8,027 nucleotides of DNA from Sphingopyxis sp. (GTDB lineage: Bacteria > Pseudomonadota > Alphaproteobacteria > Sphingomonadales > Sphingomonadaceae). The notes beneath the pieces were generated by a model. That model saw only the letters and a list, made by a program, of their open reading frames with translations, did not search any database and was not told where the DNA came from. Below, piece by piece: positions 1 through 4,728 of the stretch. Position numbers and translations under genes: made by a program. How positions within the stretch are numbered: position 1 is the stretch's first letter; every line of letters begins with the position of its first letter. The DNA is taken from assembly GCA_013911715.1 (NCBI GenBank), contig JACEST010000091.1, positions 1-8,027 on the forward strand. Direction: 5' to 3'.

Positions 1-506
1 GCGCATTCGACGCTGGTGCTCGCAGACACCAATTCGACCGCAATCCTGCAAAACGGCACGCTGGGCAAGGGCGTAACCGAGGTCGAGATTGACCGGCGCG
101 AGAATGAACAAGGCAGTCGGCTGGAGATGCGCCACGACGGCTATGCCAAACGTCACGGGCTGATCCACCGCCGCTCGCTGATTTTGCTCCCATCGGGACG
201 CGAGCTGCGGATGTGCTGCTGCCCGCGCCGCGCGCGCGGCGGCGCGGCGACACCGGCTTTGCGCTGCGCTTTCACCTTGGCCCCGGCATCAACGCCAGCC
301 TGACCGCCGACAAGCAGGGCGCCTTGCTGCGCATTGCCAGCGGGCCGCTGTGGCAGTTTCGCTGCTCGGCGGGCGAATTGCAGGTCGAAGACAGCCTGTG
401 GGTCGACGGCGAAGGCCGCCCCCACCCGGTCGAACAGCTGGTCGTCACCAGCACCAGCCCGCCGGGCGGTGCCAGTGTCGGATGGATATTGAAGCATATC
501 GGCTGA
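1..506 (+). pseudogene. heparinase II/III-family protein, C-terminal part, frameshifted (5' end outside window)
   Basis: Frame 1 (1-210) reads AHSTLVLADTNSTAI and later HDGYAKRHGLIHRRSL, then GRELR. This resembles the C-terminal beta-sheet domain of heparinase II/III-family proteins (polysaccharide lyase fold), usually exported or envelope-linked in alphaproteobacteria. Frame 1 then degenerates into a Cys/Arg/Ala-rich shadow. The family-like sequence resumes in frame 3 as DVLLPAP, FALRFHLGPG and LWQFRC, ending GWILKHIG with TGA at 504-506. The switch lies at about 208-213. From memory the family has RGED where this sequence has R|D. Restoring RGED needs 7 nt; loss of a single G would also explain the shift. 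Either the gene is broken or the assembly has an error here. The N-terminal catalytic region is outside the window, so lyase activity cannot be judged. In related genomes I recall this gene directly upstream of purH, as seen here. Family is fairly sure; pseudogene status is less sure. Confidence 0.65.
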
Positions 507-559
507 GGTGCTTGCCCTTTGCGCGCGTCAGCCATAGAGGCCTCGAAACACAATCTTAT

Positions 560-694
560 CCCGTTCGTGTCGAGCGAAGTCGAGACACCCCTCGGCCTAG
601 CGCCATGCCGATGGGCCTCTCGACTTCACCCGAAGGATGAAGTTCACCCTGAGCGCCCGCCCTGCGGGCAGTCGAAGGGCTCGAGGCGAACGGG
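560..694. repeat. nested palindromic repeat element (REP/BIME-like), copy A
   Basis: The outer arms 560-567 (CCCGTTCG) and 687-694 (CGAACGGG) pair perfectly. After two mismatches the pairing continues (570-575 with 679-684). Inside, GAAGTCGAG (576-584) pairs with CTCGACTTC (619-627), and GCCCGC (655-660) forms a 6-bp, 3-nt-loop hairpin with GCGGGC (664-669). The last hairpin splits a core CCCTGAGC (647-654) ... GTCGAAGGG (671-679), which is also found at 2998-3016 and 4889-4907. The element fills most of the spacer between the heparinase-family gene and purH and ends 22 nt before the purH ATG. The rest of the spacer (507-559) shows nothing clear; TTGCCC (512-517), 17 bp, TAGAGG (535-540) is at best a poor promoter. 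Confidence 0.8.
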
Positions 695-716
695 TTGTTG
701 AACGGAATTTCATGCC

Positions 717-2309
717 ATGACCGACCTGATTCGCGTCCGCCGCGCCCTTTTATCGGTCAGCGACAAGGCGGGACTTAACGACCTTGCCGCTGCGCTGGTG
801 CGCCACGACGTCGAGCTGGTGTCGACCGGCGGTACTGCCAAGGCGCTGCGCGAGGCGGGATATACGGTGCGCGACGTTGCCGAGCTGACCGGTTTTCCAG
901 AGATGATGGACGGCCGCGTCAAGACGCTTCATCCGACTGTCCACGGCGGCATTTTGGCGGTGCGCGATGACGCGGCGCACGTTGACGCAATGGACGCCCA
1001 CGGCATTGGCGCCATCGATTTGGTCATCGTCAACCTCTACCCCTTTCTGCAAACCGTGGCGGCGGGCGCGGGGCGCGATGACATCATCGAAAATATCGAC
1101 ATCGGGGGTCCGGCGATGGTCCGATCGGCGGCGAAGAATCACGCCTTCGTCGGCATTGTCACCGAACCCGAAGATTATGCCGCGCTGATCGCCGAGCTCG
1201 ACGCCCATTCCGGGGCCACCAGCATGGCGCTGCGCAAGCGCCTTGCCGCCACCGCCTTTGCCCACACCGCGACCTATGACAGCATGATCGCGCAGTGGTT
1301 TGCCTTTGCCGATCAGGGGCAGTTCTTCCCCGCGACCCTGCCCGTCACCACCAAGCTGGCGAACGAACTGCGCTATGGTGAAAACCCGCATCAGCGCGCC
1401 GCGCTCTACCTGCCCGTCGGCCCTGCGGCGCGCGGCATTGCCCAGGCGCGGCAGGTGCAGGGCAAGGAGCTGAGCTACAACAATATCAACGACGCCGACG
1501 CCGCGCTCGAGCTGGTCGCCGAATTTCGCGGCGCTGCGCCGACCTGCGTCATCGTCAAGCATGCCAACCCGTGCGGCGTCGCGACCGCCGCGACGATTGC
1601 CGAGGCCTATGACGCGGCGCTGAAGTGTGATGATGTGTCGGCGTTCGGCGGCATCATCGCGGTCAACCGTCCGCTTGATGGGCCGACGGCGGAGGCGATC
1701 AGCGGCATATTTACCGAGGTTGTCGTCGCCCCCGATGCCGATGCCGATGCGCTGGCGGTGTTTGCCAGGAAGAAGAATTTGCGCCTGCTGCTCACCGGCG
1801 ACCTGCCCGATCCGGCGCGCGGCGGGATCATGATGAAGACCATTGCCGGGGGCTGGCTGGCGCAGAGCCGCGACAAGGGCCGCGTCACTCGCGACGATCT
1901 GAAGTGCGTCACGGCGCGCGCGCCGACCGAGGCCGAAATGGCCGACGCACTATTCGCCTGGACGGTCGCCAAGCATGTCAAATCCAACGCGATTGTTTAC
2001 GCCAAGGACGGGGTGACCGCGGGCATCGGCGCGGGCCAGATGAACCGCCGCGATAGCGCGCGGATTGCCGCGGTGAAGGCGCGTGAGGCGGCGACAAGCC
2101 ATAGCTGGCCCGTGCCGCACACCGTCGGCAGCGCGGTCGCCAGCGACGCCTTTTTCCCCTTCGCCGACGGGCTGCTCGCGGCGGTCGAGGCCGGCGCGAC
2201 CTGCGTCATCCAGCCGGGCGGATCGATCCGCGACGACGAAGTCATTGCGGCGGCCGACGCAGCGGGCTTAGCGATGGTCTTTACCGGGATGCGCCATTTT
2301 AGGCATTGA
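717..2309 (+). CDS. purH: Bifunctional AICAR formyltransferase / IMP cyclohydrolase
   Basis: Cytoplasmic enzyme for the last two steps of de novo purine synthesis: formylation of AICAR by 10-formyl-THF, then ring closure to IMP. At 530 residues it has the usual bacterial length. The N-terminal MGS-like cyclohydrolase domain (about 1-200) shows LLSVSDKAGL (11-20), STGGTAKAL (36-44), GRVKTLHPTVHGGIL (66-80) and VNLYPF (105-110). The C-terminal transformylase domain shows LRYGENPHQRAALY (218-231), GKELSYNNINDADAALE (249-265), KHANPCG (281-287; the Lys-His pair corresponds to the catalytic Lys-His of the family), DDVSAFGGIIAVN (305-317), SDAFFPFADG (476-485) and the terminal IQPGGSIRDDEVI (498-510). 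The ATG at 717 puts the N-terminus directly before the conserved RRALLSVSD; the Shine-Dalgarno is weak (GGA at 704-706). It is co-directional with the heparinase-family gene upstream, but the spacer is repeat-filled, so operon membership is unclear. No broken motif is seen. Confidence 0.98.
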   Translation: MTDLIRVRRALLSVSDKAGLNDLAAALVRHDVELVSTGGTAKALREAGYTVRDVAELTGFPEMMDGRVKTLHPTVHGGILAVRDDAAHVDAMDAHGIGAIDLVIVNLYPFLQTVAAGAGRDDIIENIDIGGPAMVRSAAKNHAFVGIVTEPEDYAALIAELDAHSGATSMALRKRLAATAFAHTATYDSMIAQWFAFADQGQFFPATLPVTTKLANELRYGENPHQRAALYLPVGPAARGIAQARQVQGKELSYNNINDADAALELVAEFRGAAPTCVIVKHANPCGVATAATIAEAYDAALKCDDVSAFGGIIAVNRPLDGPTAEAISGIFTEVVVAPDADADALAVFARKKNLRLLLTGDLPDPARGGIMMKTIAGGWLAQSRDKGRVTRDDLKCVTARAPTEAEMADALFAWTVAKHVKSNAIVYAKDGVTAGIGAGQMNRRDSARIAAVKAREAATSHSWPVPHTVGSAVASDAFFPFADGLLAAVEAGATCVIQPGGSIRDDEVIAAADAAGLAMVFTGMRHFRH

Positions 2310-2312
2310 TAT

Positions 2313-2368
2313 CGTCGCCCCTGCGCAGGCAGGGGCCGCACCCGGCCCCTGCCTGCGCAGGGGCGACG
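2313..2368. repeat. perfect 26-bp inverted repeat between convergent genes (probable bidirectional terminator / REP doublet)
   Basis: Positions 2313-2338 and 2343-2368 are exact reverse complements, 26 bp with a 4-nt loop (CACC, 2339-2342). Each arm can also fold alone: GCCCCTG/CAGGGGC pair at 2317-2323 with 2330-2336, and again at 2345-2351 with 2358-2364, each with a 6-nt loop. Each arm also contains the palindrome CCTGCGCAGG. The element starts 4 nt after the purH stop and ends 5 nt before the stop of the convergent VOC gene, so it probably protects or ends both transcripts. Neither side has a U-tract, so classical intrinsic termination is not assured. The two-hairpin layout is typical of REP doublets. 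Confidence 0.85.
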
Positions 2369-2373
2369 GATAA

Positions 2374-2922
2374 TCATTCATTCGCCGCCGCATGCAGCCA
2401 ATCGGCGTGCCTTGGCGCCTTTTTCGTCTGGCTCCATTCGTCGAGCATCAACGGCGCGACGCGGGCGAGTTCGGCATATTGTTCGGCGGTGCCGATGTCG
2501 CAGGCAAGCTCGACGCGGTGGCCGTTGGGGTCGAAAAAATAGATTGACTTGAAAATGCCGTGGTGCGTCGGGCCGAGCACATCGATGCCCTCGCCCTCGA
2601 TATGCGCTTTGGCGGCCAGTAGCGCACCCAGCGTCGGCACACGAAAGGCAAGGTGCTGGACCCACAGCGGCGTGCCCGGATCCCTGCCCATCTCGGGCTG
2701 GTTGGGCAGCTCGAAAAAGGCGAGGATATTGCCGTTCCCGGCCTCCAGGAACACATGCATATAGGGGTCATATTCGCCGGTCGACGGCACATGATCCTCG
2801 GCAAAGGCGGTGGTGTAGCGCATGCCGAGCACGCGTTCGTACCAATCGACCGTCTGTTTCGCGTCTTTGCAACGATAGGCGGCGTGATGGATGCCGTTCA
2901 GGGTGACGGGATGCGCAGTCAT
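2374..2922 (-). CDS. VOC-family (glyoxalase/dioxygenase-fold) metalloprotein
   Basis: A 182-residue cytoplasmic protein of the vicinal oxygen chelate superfamily, with two beta-alpha-beta-beta-beta modules. Module 1 opens with GIHHAAYRCKDAKQTVDWYE (10-29) and includes LAFFEL (67-72). Module 2 has WVQHLAFRVPTL (87-98) and closes with IYFFDPNGHRVELACD (127-142). His12/13, Glu71, His90 and Glu138 are the candidate metal ligands by VOC pattern. The superfamily includes glyoxalase I, extradiol dioxygenases and epimerases, and no motif settles the reaction. An open frame continues far upstream (to 3300), but that stretch only reads repeat B and the hppD gene out of frame. The start at 2922 is chosen because it begins the family-like sequence and has GGAG 9 nt upstream. 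The gene lies 106 nt downstream of hppD on the same strand and is likely co-transcribed, which suggests a role in aromatic amino-acid breakdown, as inference only. Confidence 0.9.
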   Translation of the reverse strand: MTAHPVTLNGIHHAAYRCKDAKQTVDWYERVLGMRYTTAFAEDHVPSTGEYDPYMHVFLEAGNGNILAFFELPNQPEMGRDPGTPLWVQHLAFRVPTLGALLAAKAHIEGEGIDVLGPTHHGIFKSIYFFDPNGHRVELACDIGTAEQYAELARVAPLMLDEWSQTKKAPRHADWLHAAANE

Positions 2923-2931
2923 TTTCCAAAA

Positions 2932-2935
2932 CTCC
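2932..2935 (-). promoter_or_regulatory. ribosome-binding site of the VOC gene (fixes its start)
   Basis: On the minus strand GGAG lies 9 nt upstream of the ATG at 2922. It sits only 7 nt from the base of palindromic repeat B (2943-3014), between that hairpin and the start codon. It supports the 182-residue start over any start further upstream in the same open frame. Confidence 0.65.
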
Positions 2936-2942
2936 GTTTGTG

Positions 2943-3014
2943 CTGAGCTTGTCGAGGCACTGTCCTTTCTTCCTACCGTCGCCGAAGAAAAGGACAGCCC
3001 TTCGACAAGCTCAG
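2943..3014. repeat. palindromic repeat element (REP/BIME-like), copy B, in the hppD-VOC gap
   Basis: CTGAGCTTGTCGA (2943-2955) pairs perfectly over 13 bp with TCGACAAGCTCAG (3002-3014). An inner second stem pairs CTGTCCTTTCTTC (2960-2972) with GAAGAAAAGGACAG (2984-2997), with one bulged base. The right arm read on the minus strand gives the core CCCTGAGC-TTGTCGAAGGG (3016-2998), shared with copies A and D. It lies entirely between the hppD stop (3029) and the VOC ribosome-binding site. In the presumed joint mRNA it would form a strong hairpin that could shield hppD from 3' decay or lower VOC expression. Confidence 0.85.
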
Positions 3015-3028
3015 GGCGGGCGGGGTAT

Positions 3029-4129
3029 TTAAACCGTTTCGCACTTCGCCAAAGCCCCGCGTTCCATTTGATCGCGTTCCATCGATTTGAACAGCGCGGT
3101 GAAATTTCCCTCGCCAAAGCCTTCGTCGCCCTTGCGCTGGATGAATTCGAAAAACACCGGGCCGATCTGCGGCTGGGCAAAGATTTGCAGGAGCAACCGC
3201 GCATCGCCCGCCTCGGTCGAACCGTCGAGCAAGATGCCGCGCGTCTTGAGTTCGTCGACCGGTTCGCCATGCCCCGGCAGCCGTTCCTCCAGCATCGCAT
3301 AATAGGTCGCGGTCGGCGCGGTCATCAGCGGGACGCCGTTGGCGCGCAGCCGGTCGAGGCAGGTGATGAGATCGTCGCAGATGAAGGCGATATGCTGAAT
3401 CCCCTCACCATTATATTCGCGCAAATATTCCTCGATCTGCCCGCCCCCGGCCTTGCCTTCCTCGTTCAGCGGAATGCGGATTTTGCCATCGGGCGCGGTC
3501 ATCGCCTTGCTGGTCAGCCCAGTATATTCGCCCTTGATGTCGAAATAGCGGATTTCGCGGAAGTTGAAGACGCGCTCGTAAAAGGCCGCCCAATGCGCCA
3601 TCCGCCCGGCGTAAACATTGTGGGTGAGGTGGTCGATTTTCTTGAACCCCGCACCCACCGGCACGCGCTCGACGCCGGGTTCATAGACGAAGTCGATGTC
3701 ATAGATGGACAGCGCGTCAGGGTTGTCGAGCGTGGCATAACGATCGACCAGATAGATGAAGGCGCCGCCGATGCCCTTGATCGCCGGGATGCGCAGTTCC
3801 ATGATGCCGGTCTTGCTTTCCACCGGCTCGGCGCCGCGCTCGATCGCGGTGGCATAGGCCTTGGCGGCGTCCTTCACGCGGAACGCCATGCCGCACGCCG
3901 ACGGGCCATGTTCGGCGGCGAAATAGGCGGCGGGCGAGCGCGGTTCATAATTGGCGATCAAATTAATCTCGCCCTGCCGCCACAGCTCGACATCCTTTGA
4001 CCGGTGGCGCGCGATGCGGGTGAAGCCCATGGCGGCGAATACAGGTTCGAGCACGCCCCGTTCGGGCGCCGAGAATTCGACGAATTCAAAACCGTCGAGG
4101 CCGAGCGGATTGTCGAACAAATCGGGCAT
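3029..4129 (-). CDS. hppD: 4-hydroxyphenylpyruvate dioxygenase
   Basis: Fe(II) enzyme converting 4-hydroxyphenylpyruvate and O2 to homogentisate and CO2, the committed step of aerobic tyrosine breakdown; cytoplasmic. At 366 residues from this start it has normal bacterial length. Two VOC-type halves are visible. Metal ligands are His167 (KIDHLTHNV), His246 (GEGIQHIAF) and Glu328 (GPVFFEFIQRKG). Their spacing of 79 and 82 residues matches the Pseudomonas fluorescens enzyme (161, 240, 322, from memory). Other hallmarks are IPLNE (219-223), QIEEYL (231-236), TRGILLDGS (296-304) and GFGEGNFTALF (337-347), the C-terminal helix that closes the active site. The frame stays open to a TTG at 4168, but that codon overlaps the -10 box; the ATG at 4129 has AGGA 7 nt upstream and starts MPDLFDNPLGLDGFEF, typical of the family. 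First gene of a likely two-gene unit with the VOC gene. Confidence 0.98.
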   Translation of the reverse strand: MPDLFDNPLGLDGFEFVEFSAPERGVLEPVFAAMGFTRIARHRSKDVELWRQGEINLIANYEPRSPAAYFAAEHGPSACGMAFRVKDAAKAYATAIERGAEPVESKTGIMELRIPAIKGIGGAFIYLVDRYATLDNPDALSIYDIDFVYEPGVERVPVGAGFKKIDHLTHNVYAGRMAHWAAFYERVFNFREIRYFDIKGEYTGLTSKAMTAPDGKIRIPLNEEGKAGGGQIEEYLREYNGEGIQHIAFICDDLITCLDRLRANGVPLMTAPTATYYAMLEERLPGHGEPVDELKTRGILLDGSTEAGDARLLLQIFAQPQIGPVFFEFIQRKGDEGFGEGNFTALFKSMERDQMERGALAKCETV

Positions 4130-4136
4130 GCTGGCA

Positions 4137-4140
4137 TCCT
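4137..4140 (-). promoter_or_regulatory. ribosome-binding site of hppD (fixes its start)
   Basis: Minus-strand AGGA is 7 nt upstream of the ATG at 4129. It selects this start over the longer open frame beginning with TTG at 4168. Confidence 0.65.
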
Positions 4141-4167
4141 GTGACAAGATAGTTTCAACAGAAACCA

Positions 4168-4196
4168 ATTATCGCGCGGGGGGACGGAGGAGTCAA
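4168..4196 (-). promoter_or_regulatory. sigma-70-type promoter of hppD
   Basis: On the minus strand the -35 box TTGACT (4196-4191) and the -10 box GATAAT (4173-4168) are separated by exactly 17 bp, each matching the consensus at 5 of 6 positions. The AT-rich -10 stands out in this GC-rich DNA. Transcription would begin near 4161, giving a leader of about 32 nt with the Shine-Dalgarno near its 3' end. It presumably drives hppD and the VOC gene. A tandem 9-mer lies about 40 bp upstream of the -35 (4235-4252). Confidence 0.7.
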
Positions 4197-4234
4197 GCGG
4201 CTGGCACGGCCCCGGCGAATCGGTCAAAGTTCAT

Positions 4235-4252
4235 GAAGTTGACGAAGTTGAC
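4235..4252. repeat. tandem 9-mer direct repeat upstream of hppD
   Basis: GAAGTTGAC occurs twice in immediate tandem (4235-4243 and 4244-4252). It is preceded by GTTCAT and lies upstream of the hppD promoter. It could be an activator or repressor site with one turn-like spacing, or part of a dispersed sphingomonad repeat. The sequence alone does not decide. Confidence 0.5.
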
Positions 4253-4502
4253 GATACGTCCCCCCTTAGTTGCCCTCGCCGCGATGGCGTCGGGGCGGTC
4301 GGAGGGTCGGTTTGCAGGCAGGGTCAGGTCCATGGCCTGCATTGAAACACAGGCGGGGAATGTAGGACAGCGTTAGTTGGGGTTGGGGTCAGTGTGGGGG
4401 TTGTCGGCTTCTGTGCGGATTTGAACGCAAAGCCGTCGGTCGGCTTACGACAAGTTTTGCGTCGTTCCATGGCCCGAGTGTACACCTCTGAACTTGCCGT
4501 CG

Positions 4503-4577
4503 TCCCGGACTTGATCCGGGACCCCGCTTCTTCTGCACCACCGCAAAGGCAGCGGGACCCCGGGCCAAGCCCGGGGT
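4503..4577. repeat. two-hairpin palindromic repeat (copy C, different family)
   Basis: Hairpin 1 is TCCCGGA (4503-4509), loop CTTGA, TCCGGGA (4515-4521). Hairpin 2 is ACCCCGGG (4557-4564), loop CCAAG, CCCGGGGT (4570-4577). Between them CCCGCT (4523-4528) can pair with AGCGGG (4551-4556). The CCCGGACTTGATCCGGG sequence is a widespread alphaproteobacterial intergenic repeat, from memory. It has no sequence in common with copies A, B and D. It lies between the ABC-F gene end and hppD. Confidence 0.85.
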
Positions 4578-4709
4578 GACGAGGTTGGAGCTTGTGTCCG
4601 CCTTCGCTTCGCGCACCTTAAAAGCCGACCGTCAGCTCCCCCCAACACATATAACTTATGGGATCGACCGGAAGCGGGCCGAAGGCAGCCATGGCAGATT
4701 GACCGCGAT

Positions 4710-4727
4710 CCGACCCTGCCCGGTCGG
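4710..4727 (-). terminator. possible terminator hairpin of the ABC-F gene
   Basis: CCGACC (4710-4715) pairs with GGTCGG (4722-4727) around a 6-nt loop, directly downstream of the ABC-F stop (4729-4731). There is no U-tract on the minus strand after it, so intrinsic termination is only a guess. Confidence 0.25.
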
Positions 4728-4728
4728 C

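Larger units (their letters stand above)
4197..4728. other. intergenic region without a convincing gene
   Basis: About 530 nt between the hppD promoter and the end of the ABC-F gene. The small open frames on both strands have no recognisable protein character, lack good ribosome-binding sites and run through palindromic repeats, so none is called. Contents: a tandem GAAGTTGAC (4235-4243, 4244-4252); a nested stem pairing ACGCAAA (4425-4431) with TTTGCGT (4456-4462) around an inner hairpin GCCG/CGGC (4432-4444); an 8-bp palindrome GTGTACAC (4478-4485); the two-hairpin repeat C (4503-4577); and a weak hairpin just after the ABC-F stop. A small RNA cannot be excluded. Confidence 0.6.

Noticed and set aside
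750..1562. 270-residue minus-strand open frame opposite purH
   Set aside because: Antisense shadow of the well-conserved purH sequence.
2923..3300. N-terminal extension of the VOC protein to 308 residues
   Set aside because: The extra part reads repeat B and out-of-frame hppD; the family-like sequence and GGAG support the start at 2922.
2891..4000. 369-residue plus-strand open frame opposite hppD
   Set aside because: It opens in repeat B and then runs antisense to all conserved HPPD motifs; no domain recognised.
4130..4168. 13-residue longer HPPD starting at TTG 4168
   Set aside because: The codon overlaps the -10 box and would lie upstream of the predicted transcript start; the ATG at 4129 has AGGA 7 nt upstream.
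4503..4577. Palindromic repeats as a CRISPR array
   Set aside because: No regularly spaced identical direct repeats with unique spacers; these are isolated hairpins.
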